DNA of 64,000 bases from JACDBZ01 sp036262075 (GCA_036262075.1 DATAJO010000030.1:1-64000), one strand, 5' to 3'. Positions 18,620 through 25,273 are shown, counted from the stretch's first letter. The notes: generated by a model not told the origin, from the sequence alone. Program-made: numbers and translations.

Positions 18620-19228
18620 ATGAATATCGTCCAATTGCGCAGCAATACCCTCGACACCGATACGTCCGACCGCATCCGTAGCAATCACGACGCCGGGCCG
18701 ATCGTCTTCGGTCAGGACGGCACGCTGTTCATCGTCAATGGCGACCAGAACGTGCGCGGACAGTACCATAACATCACCGATGGGCCTTCCCGGGACGACC
18801 TGAACTTCGCCGGCGCCGTGCTTCGACTCAACGACGACGGCTCCATTCCCGAGGACAACCCCTTCTACGCCGCCGCCATCCTGCGCCGCCTGCGCGAGCA
18901 GCCCAACGAGTTCGTCGATCTGGCCGGGCTGGCCGACGGGCTTGGCGAGGATCCGTTCACGATCCAGGTGCACCTGAAGCAGATGGCGCGCCGCAAGCTG
19001 GTGACGACCTCGTTCATCGAGCCCAGCCGCGCAGGCGCGGCGGAGCTGACCGAACGCGGACATGCCTGGCTACTCGAGCGCGAGGGCGGAAGGCCTGCCG
19101 ACCCGCCCGTGCTGCTGCAGCCGGCGACCGCGCAGACCCGGCACGACGGGCCGCGCCTCCCGCGCGCACAGGTGTACGGCCCGGGCCGGGCGAGTCCGGA
19201 CCGCATAAGGGTCCAAACAAGGGTCTAA
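18620..19228 (+). CDS. Chimeric ORF: fragment of PQQ-dependent sugar dehydrogenase fused to a winged-helix domain
   Basis: 202 residues. Residues about 1-76 resemble an internal piece of a glucose/sorbosone dehydrogenase (GPIVFGQDGTLFIVNGDQN, then FAGAVLRLNDDGSIPEDNPF), without signal peptide or the rest of the propeller. From about residue 77 the chain is a winged-helix domain (AAILRRLREQPNEFVDLAGL, IQVHLKQMARRKLV, then AAELTERGHAWLLEREG). The last residues run into the 12-bp repeats beside att copy B. This looks like a recombination product rather than a designed protein. There is no convincing SD. It may be non-functional, or the winged helix may still bind DNA. Confidence 0.5.
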   Translation: MNIVQLRSNTLDTDTSDRIRSNHDAGPIVFGQDGTLFIVNGDQNVRGQYHNITDGPSRDDLNFAGAVLRLNDDGSIPEDNPFYAAAILRRLREQPNEFVDLAGLADGLGEDPFTIQVHLKQMARRKLVTTSFIEPSRAGAAELTERGHAWLLEREGGRPADPPVLLQPATAQTRHDGPRLPRAQVYGPGRASPDRIRVQTRV

Positions 19229-19230
19229 AC
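19207..19230. repeat. Two 12-bp direct repeats, AGGGTCC/AGGGTCT type
   Basis: aagggtccaaac (19207-19218) and aagggtctaaac (19219-19230) are adjacent 12-bp units with one difference, 63 nt left of att copy B. They resemble arm-type integrase sites and match in period, though not in full sequence, the units near 19393, 20755, 20953 and 23303. Confidence 0.55.
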
Positions 19231-19252
19231 CGCCGCGCTCCGGGCACGAAGC

Positions 19253-19278
19253 GGCCCGATCCGTGCGTGGATCGGGCC
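19253..19278 (-). terminator. Hairpin adjoining att copy B
   Basis: GGCCCGATCC at 19253-19262 pairs with GGATCGGGCC at 19269-19278 (10 bp, 6-nt loop). On the minus strand it follows the tRNA-Glu 3'-end repeat, as a tRNA terminator would. Confidence 0.7.
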
Positions 19279-19292
19279 GATGAGGGCGAGTT

Positions 19293-19309
19293 TGGTACCG
19301 CATACCGGA
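19293..19309 (-). repeat. att copy B: duplicate of the tRNA-Glu 3' end
   Basis: tggtaccgcataccgga, identical to the last 17 nt of the tRNA-Glu gene. The following 107 nt (to 19416) are similar to those after copy C: 16 mismatches in the aligned 124 nt that include the core. Confidence 0.8.
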
Positions 19310-19392
19310 ATCGCGGCGACCCTCCGGTGGAGTCCAACTGAGTACGGTTGTTACCGTGGGCTCCGGCCAGTTCCGGTGGGTTCCGACCGGAT

Positions 19393-19416
19393 TGAGGGTA
19401 CGAATGAGGGTACACG
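19393..19416. repeat. Two 12-bp direct repeats, GAGGGTAC type (right of copy B)
   Basis: tgagggtacgaa and tgagggtacacg, adjacent 12-bp units about 84 nt right of the att core. The same units recur right of copy C (20953-20976) and left of the tRNA (23303-23326). Confidence 0.6.
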
Positions 19417-19420
19417 AGAG

Positions 19421-19742
19421 AGCCATGACGGCCCGAGGGTCGACGGCGCTGGATGAGGCGCTGCTCGCGCATGACGCGCAGCACCCGCTTGCGGTTGACC
19501 GCGATGCCGAGCCGCCGGCACACCAGGGCGGTCACCATGCGGTAGCCGTCGGTCGGGTTGGCGCGGGCAACCTCGACGATGGCCGCCTCGAGCGGACCCG
19601 ACGGCGCGCGGCGCTGCGGCGGGCGACGTGGCCGCGGCACGCGGTAGATGGCCTGGCGGCTGATGCGCAGGCAGCGGGCCACGGTGGCGGGCGGATAGCT
19701 CTTGGCCACCAGCGATCGAGACCGGGTGACCCGCACGCTCAC
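19421..19742 (-). pseudogene. IS3-family OrfB, truncated before the catalytic domain
   Basis: Begins at a GTG (19742) that overlaps the OrfA stop by 4 nt, a usual IS3 arrangement. About 100 residues remain: the helix-turn-helix part (ARCLRISRQAIYRVPRPRR) and the pre-catalytic segment (DGYRMVTALVCRRLGIAVNR, then RVLRVMREQRLIQRRRP). The integrase core with the DDE triad is missing. The frame then runs into att-flanking sequence and has no further similarity. Confidence 0.75.
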
Positions 19743-20041
19743 TCCCAGCCCCGCAACGCTTCCCCCAGGATCTGGGCCTCCAGCGTCTTCTTGCCCAGCG
19801 CCCGCTCGAGCTCGGCGATGCGCTTGCGCAGCGCGGCCGACTCGGAGCGCTCGGCATGATCGCCCAGCCCGGCGCGGGCCGCCTCGAGGAGCTGGTCGCG
19901 CCAGCGGTAGTAGACCGTTTCGGCGATGTCGTGCTCGCGGCACACCTCGCGCACGGACCGATCGGCGCGCATGCCGGCCAGCACGATCTCGAGCTTGGCC
20001 TGCGCGCTGAAGCTGCGCTTCGGACGTCGGGACTGAGGCAT
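19739..20041 (-). CDS. IS3-family transposase OrfA
   Basis: 100 residues with an N-terminal HTH (RSFSAQAKLEIVLAGMRADR, then REVCREHDIAETVYYRWRDQ) and a C-terminal leucine-zipper-like helix (LRKRIAELERALGKKTLEAQ), the standard layout of IS3 OrfA DNA-binding proteins. It is complete, but the partner OrfB is truncated, so the element cannot transpose by itself. Confidence 0.88.
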   Translation of the reverse strand: MPQSRRPKRSFSAQAKLEIVLAGMRADRSVREVCREHDIAETVYYRWRDQLLEAARAGLGDHAERSESAALRKRIAELERALGKKTLEAQILGEALRGWE

Positions 20042-20144
20042 ATGGCTGCTCCTTCGTCATGGAGCGGCCTGACGCTGGCATCGCCCTCGCCGAGGGTGAG
20101 GTCTAACCAGCTAGGGTGTCAACGAACTCAGAGGGTGCAGTCCA

Positions 20145-20339
20145 TGGTGCACTAACAATGTTGCCGTGTTCACCGGGTCGTTCATCGCTCAGGGAGGTGA
20201 CTCGGGATCTCCCTTCTACATCGCTCACTCGAACTCGACCAATGGCATTAGGGGGATGCTGTTCGCGAGGGCGGGTTCCAACATGTATGCGGAGAGGTGG
20301 TCACGCATCGCTGCACAGTTCGGGGCAACGGTTCCATAG
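20145..20339 (+). pseudogene. 3' fragment of a secreted trypsin-like serine protease gene
   Basis: Starting exactly at the IS end, an open frame reads FTGSFIAQGGDSGSPFYIAH and ends at TAG 20337-20339. GGDSGSP is the catalytic-serine motif of chymotrypsin-fold proteases, as in the intact gene at 21333-22487. The part with His and Asp is missing, and the IS terminal repeat abuts it directly. So the IS inserted into a protease gene and the 5' part was later lost. Confidence 0.7.
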
Positions 20340-20423
20340 CAAGCAGCGTCTTGCGGAACCTAGGGTGCAGGCGCGGGCCACGACTGACACAACGGAGCCT
20401 TCCGAGCCGAAAGGGGTGAGCGG

Positions 20424-20678
20424 ATGAGCCGTGCGATGCGTGCGATTACAGCCGTCCTATTCATTCAGGCCCTGAGCGGTTGTGGGCTATGGCCGGAAGT
20501 CGATTGTGGACCGCTAGATACGTCTGAGTGCGATGCAGCCGCTCAAGAGATCCAAGAGACCTTTGCTGTCGAATACCCGAATCGCCGCATCGTTTCAATC
20601 GAGTTTCTCAACGAAGAGGGCCACGCGGTCGTTTTGCTGGACGACGGGACCGAGGTCGGGTTCGGAGAGCGACTCTGA
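20424..20678 (+). CDS. Small lipoprotein, 84 aa
   Basis: Lipoprotein signal peptide AMRAITAVLFIQALSGCG with lipobox LSGC. A 65-residue mature part follows with CGPLDTSECDAAAQEIQETF and EFLNEEGHAVVLLDDGTEVGFG. SD AAGGGG lies about 8 nt before the ATG. No family recognised. Like the lipoprotein at 22517-22930 it follows a serine protease gene (here only its fragment), so protease-plus-lipoprotein pairs seem to recur in these elements. Confidence 0.65.
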   Translation: MSRAMRAITAVLFIQALSGCGLWPEVDCGPLDTSECDAAAQEIQETFAVEYPNRRIVSIEFLNEEGHAVVLLDDGTEVGFGERL

Positions 20679-20754
20679 ACAGCTACTTCGACCCTGCGGC
20701 CGGAGCCTGAGGCGATGGCCTGGCGCCGCCCCTGACCGACGCGTGCTCCGGCAT

Positions 20755-20790
20755 AGGGGTGCTGATAAGGGTGCTGATCAGGGTGCTTTG
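20755..20790. repeat. Three 12-bp direct repeats, AGGGTGCTGAT type (left of copy C)
   Basis: aggggtgctgat, aagggtgctgat and cagggtgctttg in uninterrupted succession, about 62 nt left of att copy C. Same period and AGGGT core as the other arm-like repeats but a distinct 3' half, suggesting a different integrase specificity. Confidence 0.6.
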
Positions 20791-20813
20791 GGCCGTGGAC
20801 GGGCAATGAAGAA

Positions 20814-20837
20814 GCCCGATCTGAACTCAGATCGGGC
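20814..20837 (-). terminator. Hairpin adjoining att copy C
   Basis: GCCCGATCTG pairs with CAGATCGGGC (10 bp, 4-nt loop); on the minus strand TTCTTCATT follows, the most U-rich tail of the four att-linked terminators. Confidence 0.75.
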
Positions 20838-20852
20838 CGAAACTGAGGGATT

Positions 20853-20869
20853 TGGTACCGCATACCGGA
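20853..20869 (-). repeat. att copy C: duplicate of the tRNA-Glu 3' end
   Basis: tggtaccgcataccgga, identical to the tRNA-Glu 3' terminus and to copy B. Confidence 0.8.
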
Positions 20870-20952
20870 ATCGCGGCAAGCCTACGGTGGAGTCCGGCTG
20901 AGTACGGTTGTTACGGCGGTTTCCGGCCAGCTCCGGTGAGTTCCGGCCGTCT

Positions 20953-20976
20953 TGAGGGTACCAATGAGGGTACAAG
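20953..20976. repeat. Two 12-bp direct repeats, GAGGGTAC type (right of copy C)
   Basis: tgagggtaccaa and tgagggtacaag, at the same distance from the core as the pair right of copy B. Confidence 0.6.
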
Positions 20977-21332
20977 CCCCCCCAATGACGAACGGCGGCG
21001 TCCGCGGGCCACCCCGGCTGGCGGCTGAGTCTAATGCCCACGCCTTCGTCAGAGTCTAGCGGTTGCCATGCGCCGCCTCTCAACCTCCGGCGTCGAGGCG
21101 TATGCTCGCCCCGATGGCTCGAGCATCGGCGATCGCCACTGGGCTACTGGCGCTTGCCTCTGGGCCGCTTGACGCTAGCGTAGAATCCCGGCATGGCGCG
21201 ATTGCAGTGAGCCGTGACCGCCGTGTCCCAGCAGTCCGGTTCGGAGGTCGATCGCGCGTGCCATGCCGACTCCGCCGAGCGTCGGTTGGGTGTCCAGCGG
21301 CAGTCCTGCCATCAGCCTGAGGTGACCCTCCT
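20977..21332. other. Non-coding left part of element 3
   Basis: About 355 bp between the arm repeats and the protease start. No convincing gene: an 85-codon plus-strand frame (21063-21320) lacks an SD and its product is low-complexity Arg/Ala/Pro. The protease promoter should lie in the last 100 bp. Confidence 0.4.
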
Positions 21333-22487
21333 TTGACTCGACGCTGGCGGCCGAAGCTTGCTTTGGCCCTGCTCGTCGCCTCCCAACTGAGTTTGATGTT
21401 GTTGCTCCGCCCCGACGGCGCAGCGGGCGTCCAGGCGTCGCTCACGCGTGAGTACCAGTTCCGCATCTCCGGCGATGTAGCCTCGGTGGCGCGCGACCTG
21501 CCCGGGTATGCCGGCATGTACTTCGATCATGCCGCCGATGGTCGCGCCGTCGTTCTCCTTACGGCGGCGACTGCGGCGTCCGACGCCGCCCTCCGGAGTG
21601 CTGCCGCAGGAGATGTGTTCGACGTCAAGCAGGTCCCACATTCGTACTCCGCGCTTCAATCGGCGATCGCGACGACTTGGCAGCGCTGGGAGGAATCCGT
21701 CGAAGGTGGGCAGCCGATCGCAATCGCCCTGAACACCATCGCGAACGGCATCGACATTTACGTTGGCTGGGTGGACCTTGCGGCGGTCGCCAATGCCGTC
21801 GACGACATCGAGCGCATGGCCGGTGTCCCCGTGCAGGTCCTTGGAAGCGACCCGGTTTCAGAGACCGCGTGCAACGACAGGGAGCACTGCACATCCCCTG
21901 AACGGGCAGGGATTGTCATCCATCGCGGCAGTCCGACAAGCACGGCCAAATGCACGATGGCGTTCCACGTGCGGTATGGCTCGGACGAGCAATTCGTCAC
22001 CGCCGGCCACTGTGGCTACGGCAGTTCGCAGAGCTGGTACCACCAAGGTCTGCCAAGCTACGCCATGGCGCCCAGAGCGAGCCTGCTCTTCGGGGGCGGG
22101 ATCGACATGCGACGCATCAATCTTCTGGACTCGCAGGCGTCGGCGATTATCTACCCCAACACATATCCAGTCGGCGGCTGGCGGTGGCCCCTCGTCGGGG
22201 AGAACGTCTTCGTCAGCGCAGGTGTGTCTGACCGAGTGGTCGAAAACATCGTGCAGGATGACTACCTGACATGGACGTCACCCAGTTGTGGCTGCGTCGT
22301 GAGCGGCGCGAAGATGACCAGCACCCCGGGTGGTGCTTCCGGCGACAGTGGATCGCCGGTGTTCATCATCGGCCTGAACAAGACCTACGCAATCGGCACC
22401 GGTAGTGGGACGCTGGGCAGCAGTGACATCTTCGCCCGGATGGGAGACGCGGTTAATCGCTGGGGCATCACTCTCGTTACCGGGTGA
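21333..22487 (+). CDS. Secreted trypsin-like (S1) serine protease with pro-domain
   Basis: 384 residues from a TTG start at 21333, chosen because GAGGTGA lies about 7 nt upstream. A signal peptide covers about 1-35. A pro-region follows (about 36-180), of the kind found in streptogrisin/alpha-lytic proteases. In the chymotrypsin-fold domain His226 is in FVTAGHC, Asp258 in GGIDMRRIN and Ser339 in GGASGDSGSP; cysteines at 207/227 and 319/321 can form the usual disulfides. It is probably exported, self-activated and degradative. A lipoprotein gene follows after 29 nt. Another protease fragment in element 2 shows that such proteases recur in these elements. Confidence 0.88.
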   Translation: MTRRWRPKLALALLVASQLSLMLLLRPDGAAGVQASLTREYQFRISGDVASVARDLPGYAGMYFDHAADGRAVVLLTAATAASDAALRSAAAGDVFDVKQVPHSYSALQSAIATTWQRWEESVEGGQPIAIALNTIANGIDIYVGWVDLAAVANAVDDIERMAGVPVQVLGSDPVSETACNDREHCTSPERAGIVIHRGSPTSTAKCTMAFHVRYGSDEQFVTAGHCGYGSSQSWYHQGLPSYAMAPRASLLFGGGIDMRRINLLDSQASAIIYPNTYPVGGWRWPLVGENVFVSAGVSDRVVENIVQDDYLTWTSPSCGCVVSGAKMTSTPGGASGDSGSPVFIIGLNKTYAIGTGSGTLGSSDIFARMGDAVNRWGITLVTG

Positions 22488-22516
22488 CCGAGGCCTGACG
22501 CTGTGTCGATCCGCGC

Positions 22517-22930
22517 ATGCTTGCCACCGTGCTGACTTGGGGGGTCAAGGCATTGGCAATCCCGTTGTTGCTCTTTGGCTGCTCGGCTCCTCCGCCACAT
22601 GAGATCGGAGTGCAGATCGTGTGCGGCGGTCCGGACGGTGTGCTATGTCCGCCGGGAGAGTTTCGCCTGGAGATCGGTTCGCGGGCGTGGGAGCTCAATG
22701 AGGACGGCGGAGTCGCGCTGATTCCGGCCAATGCGGGCCAGAAGGTTCGGCTCCTGGAGGCTCGGACCTGCGACGTCCTGGCGGCCTTTGATGCGCAACC
22801 CGATCACCGATACCTGATAAGCATCACGTCAGCAAGCGCGGCTAATGTGACGGACTTCGAAGATCTCCCTGGCAATGCGTTCGAGACCGGACCATCCATG
22901 GGAGAGGGCTCTGGCACGGACTGCCCCTGA
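22517..22930 (+). CDS. Lipoprotein, 137 aa, encoded with the serine protease
   Basis: Lipoprotein signal VKALAIPLLLFGCSAPPP with lipobox LFGC. The mature domain begins VQIVCGGPDGVLCPPGEFRLEI and continues AWELNEDGGVALIPANAGQKVRLLEARTC, a beta-rich pattern resembling a small Ig-like or carboxypeptidase-regulatory fold; this is only a resemblance. It is 29 nt after the protease gene and probably co-transcribed. It might inhibit or tether the protease; not demonstrable from sequence. Confidence 0.7.
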   Translation: MLATVLTWGVKALAIPLLLFGCSAPPPHEIGVQIVCGGPDGVLCPPGEFRLEIGSRAWELNEDGGVALIPANAGQKVRLLEARTCDVLAAFDAQPDHRYLISITSASAANVTDFEDLPGNAFETGPSMGEGSGTDCP

Positions 22931-23338
22931 GTCAGCTCGCGCGACCCAATCGGCTCGCGCCTGCGATCGTCCCCGGACGGCATCGGTGCCGGCATGGCCG
23001 CAAGCCATGGATGCGGTTGTGACGACTGACGAGATGCCTCAAACGCTGACCAGACTGGACCGCGGACTTCGATCGTGCGCCGACGTTGCGCTGCTTCTTC
23101 CCGCCAACCACCCAAGACAGTGCCGCGCTCAGTGGACCACAGCGAACGTTCCCTGAGGCACTCCCTGAGCGCGACGACCTGTGCGATCGGCGGAATGCAG
23201 GTCGGGTTGCCCTACTCGCGAGCCGCGATCCAGGAGATTCTTCAGTCGAGTCGCGTGCCGCCCGCATCACATGGTCGCGCGCACCATCGCCCTGCAGGGG
23301 TTTAGGGGTACACATGAGGGTACAGCGGCCACGCGTAA
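22931..23338. other. Gene-free right part of element 3
   Basis: About 400 bp with short frames on both strands and no convincing gene. The stretch LPYSRAAIQEILQSSRV (plus strand, around 23210-23260) faintly resembles the C-terminal half of serine recombinases, but too weakly to call. The end holds the GGGTAC arm repeats. Confidence 0.4.
23303..23326. repeat. Two 12-bp direct repeats, GGGTAC type (left of tRNA-Glu)
   Basis: taggggtacaca and tgagggtacagc, adjacent, about 50 nt from the tRNA 3' end. They correspond to the units right of copies B and C. Confidence 0.55.
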
Positions 23339-23339
23339 G

Positions 23340-23362
23340 CCCGATTCGTGCTCAGAATCGGG
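23340..23362 (-). terminator. Terminator of tRNA-Glu
   Basis: CCCGATTC at 23340-23347 pairs with GAATCGGG at 23355-23362 (8 bp, 7-nt loop). It lies 13 nt past the tRNA 3' end on the minus strand, followed by CTTACG. Confidence 0.65.
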
Positions 23363-23375
23363 GCTAGATGAGACT

Positions 23376-23452
23376 TGGTACCGCATACCGGATTCGAACC
23401 GGTGATCTCCGCCTTGAGAGGGCGGTGTCCTAGGCCTCTAGACGAATGCGGC
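23376..23452 (-). tRNA. tRNA-Glu (anticodon CUC)
   Basis: 77 nt with encoded CCA. Acceptor GCCGCAT pairs with ATGCGGT (one G-U), the D-arm is GTCTAGAGGCCTAGGAC, the anticodon stem CCGCC/GGCGG encloses CTCTCAA (anticodon CTC, reads GAG), and the T-arm is ACCGG-TTCGAAT-CCGGT. Its 3' end is repeated at 15844, 19293 and 20853, so it is the integration target of the array to its left. Confidence 0.97.
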
Positions 23453-23548
23453 ACGTCTGGAAGATGGCCCGAGGATAGCAAACCCGTTCCATTTCGGGCA
23501 AACCCGCCTCCGCACTGCCGGTACAAGCGGCCGCGCCGTGCGGTGTCT

Positions 23549-23578
23549 GAGGGCGGGCCGATGGCTCGACCCGCCCTC
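23549..23578 (-). terminator. Terminator of the vWA gene
   Basis: GAGGGCGGG at 23549-23557 pairs with CCCGCCCTC at 23570-23578 (9 bp, 12-nt loop), 11 nt beyond the stop of the minus-strand vWA gene. Confidence 0.65.
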
Positions 23579-23588
23579 ATCGGTCCGG

Positions 23589-25037
23589 TTACTTCGGCGG
23601 CGGGGCGACGTGGCACTGCTGGTGCTCGGACACGTTGCCCGATGCGTCCACGGCCACGATGCCGAAGTCACCCTGGCCCTTGATCTTCCAGTCGATGACG
23701 CCGGGGCCCGGCGACTGCGACGGCGTCGCGCCGTTCGCCTCGACGTACTTGATCCTGGTGCCGCTCGCGAACGGCCCGAACGTCGTGTCGTCGGGGGTGC
23801 CGAAGACGCCATCGGCGCCCTTGTCCACGACGAAGAGGTCGACGTCGGGATCCACGACGTCCTCGCCGAGCAGCTCGTAGAAGCCGTCGGGGTTCTGGCC
23901 GCTGTGGCCTGCGCCACCGCCCCCGCGCGGGACATTGTTGCCACCCGGGTTCGTCGTCTCGACACAGGCCGCCGTCGGGGCCGTCGTGTCGGGCACCGTG
24001 ATCGTCTTGTGCTCGAGGATCGGGTTGCCCTGGTCATCGGTCATGACGACGCCGTTGATCGTGGCCCAGTCGTCGCATTCGTACGTCTGGCCCTGCTGAT
24101 CGGGCGTGGCGCTCACCGAGATCGTCTCGGTGAAGACCGCCGCCTCTCCGGCGTTCACGGTCTGGGTCGCCGGGTTGAACGTCGTCGTGATCGGGCTCGT
24201 GCAGTCGCTCACCATGGCGACCTCGACCGGGATCTCGACGGCGTCGAGCGCCGCGGCGATGGCGTCACCCACCGCGTCCTCGTCGACATCGGCGAACAGG
24301 ACGCCGCCGGTGGCGGAGGTGATCTCGGTCGCCTGGGCGACGCCGCCGGTCAGCAGCGTCTCGTCCAGGAAGCCGGGACCGCAGAACGCCTCGCCGAGGT
24401 CGCTGTGGACCGACACGGCGAGCACGATGACCGGCGCGCCGGCGCCGGAGGTCGTCAGCGCCTCGATGGTCGAGGCCAGCGTCTCGCCGCCGCTCGCCGG
24501 ATCATGGCCCGGGCAGTCGCCGAACCAGACGAGGACGTGGGCCGCGGGTGCCGGCCGCCAGCCGGGGGACGCGCCGGCCATCTCGGTCAGGGCGTGAAGC
24601 TGGTCCTCGGCCGCGTCGCCGCCACCGCTCGCGGTCCACGCGGCGACGGCCGTCTGGACGGCGGTTGTATCGGCCGTCAGCGCCTGGTCGAGGCTGAAGA
24701 CGGGGCTGCTGCCGACGTCCTTGTACTGCGCGGCGCAGAACTGGGCGTCGGGCGACTCGGCGAGGACGTCGGCCATGATGTCGCCGATGCTCGCCGTCAC
24801 GCTGGCGAGCGCCGGGCCCATGCTGCCGGTCGTATCGGCCAGGAAGCAGATATCGGCTTCCGGCGGGATGTCGGGGGTCTGGACGGTCTTCTCGATGTCG
24901 ACCGATCCGCCGTCGGGAATCGTCTCGGCGACCTCCGACGGCGTGATGCTCTGGGCGAACAGGATGCCCGGTTGGCCGAGCGCGACGAGCGCGCCGACGA
25001 TGACGGGCAGCGCCCACCTGGTGCTTCTGGTGGCCAT
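23589..25037 (-). CDS. Secreted von Willebrand factor A domain protein
   Basis: 482 residues. Signal peptide: STRWALPVIVGALVALGQ followed by PGILFAQ. The vWA domain starts around residue 60 with the MIDAS motif FLADTTGSMG, in which Asp, Ser and Thr can bind a metal; the order D-T-T-G-S differs slightly from DxSxS but is common. The domain continues past HVLVWFGDCPGHDP. A beta-rich C-terminal half (TFNPATQTVNAGEAAVFTET) looks like an Ig or COG-type adhesion module, ending in GNVSEHQQCHVAPPPK. No sorting signal or TM tail is visible, so it is probably released. Monocistronic, with its own terminator at 23549-23578. Confidence 0.82.
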   Translation of the reverse strand: MATRSTRWALPVIVGALVALGQPGILFAQSITPSEVAETIPDGGSVDIEKTVQTPDIPPEADICFLADTTGSMGPALASVTASIGDIMADVLAESPDAQFCAAQYKDVGSSPVFSLDQALTADTTAVQTAVAAWTASGGGDAAEDQLHALTEMAGASPGWRPAPAAHVLVWFGDCPGHDPASGGETLASTIEALTTSGAGAPVIVLAVSVHSDLGEAFCGPGFLDETLLTGGVAQATEITSATGGVLFADVDEDAVGDAIAAALDAVEIPVEVAMVSDCTSPITTTFNPATQTVNAGEAAVFTETISVSATPDQQGQTYECDDWATINGVVMTDDQGNPILEHKTITVPDTTAPTAACVETTNPGGNNVPRGGGGAGHSGQNPDGFYELLGEDVVDPDVDLFVVDKGADGVFGTPDDTTFGPFASGTRIKYVEANGATPSQSPGPGVIDWKIKGQGDFGIVAVDASGNVSEHQQCHVAPPPK

Positions 25038-25273
25038 GGTCCGTGACTCCTTCCAAGGGTCCGGGAAGGTGTCGCCGGTGGGGCACGAAGCCGGCGGAAG
25101 TTCGGAGAACCGATGCGTTGGGCACGCGTGCTCGGGACTTGCTCGGGTCGCTCACCCCCTTCTCATCGGCCGCCAGGGCGCAACCGATGATCGGAGCGGC
25201 TCGGGCGCCGCTCAATAGCGAGGTGGTCCGCTGGGGGCCTGGACGTTCGGCGGGGGGTCCTGCCGGGTGAGCC

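Larger units (their letters stand above)
15844..19309. mobile_element. Integrated element 1 at tRNA-Glu (between att copies A and B)
   Basis: About 3.45 kb delimited by tRNA-Glu 3'-end repeats at 15844 and 19293. It carries the EAL-domain gene, the Clp-fold serine protease gene and a PQQ-dehydrogenase/winged-helix chimera. Paired 12-bp repeats lie inside its right end (19207-19230), and ATGAGAC repeats lie inside its left end around 15910-15935. No integrase is recognised. The alternative is that some of these genes are ancestral chromosome trapped between att copies. Confidence 0.5.
19421..20144 (-). mobile_element. Truncated IS3-family insertion sequence
   Basis: About 724 bp of an element normally near 1.2 kb. 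The intact end at 20144 begins (minus strand) TGGACTGCACCC, a typical IS3-group terminal inverted repeat. OrfA is complete; OrfB stops before its DDE domain where element 2's left-end sequence begins (about 19420-19435). The outer end at 20144/20145 abuts the 3' fragment of a serine protease gene. Confidence 0.7.
19293..20869. mobile_element. Integrated element 2 at tRNA-Glu (between att copies B and C)
   Basis: About 1.56 kb between tRNA-Glu 3'-end repeats. It contains a truncated IS3-family element, the 3' fragment of a serine protease gene cut by that IS, and an intact small lipoprotein gene. Arm-like repeats sit inside both ends: GGGTAC type at 19393-19416 and three GGGTGC units at 20755-20790. 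It is clearly degenerate. Confidence 0.6.
20853..23392. mobile_element. Integrated element 3 at tRNA-Glu (between att copy C and the tRNA)
   Basis: About 2.5 kb between att copy C and the intact tRNA-Glu gene. It carries an intact secreted trypsin-like protease and a lipoprotein. The arm-like repeats at both inner ends are of the same GGGTAC type (20953-20976 and 23303-23326), as expected for the two arms of one attP. No integrase is recognisable. Confidence 0.6.

Noticed and set aside
18584..19063. A minus-strand gene opposite the PQQ/winged-helix chimera
   Set aside because: Shadow frame; the plus-strand reading has two legible domain fragments.
23181..23305. Serine recombinase remnant in the right part of element 3 (LPYSRAAIQEILQ)
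   Set aside because: Only a dozen residues look similar, with no catalytic domain and no extension in any frame; a profile search would be needed.
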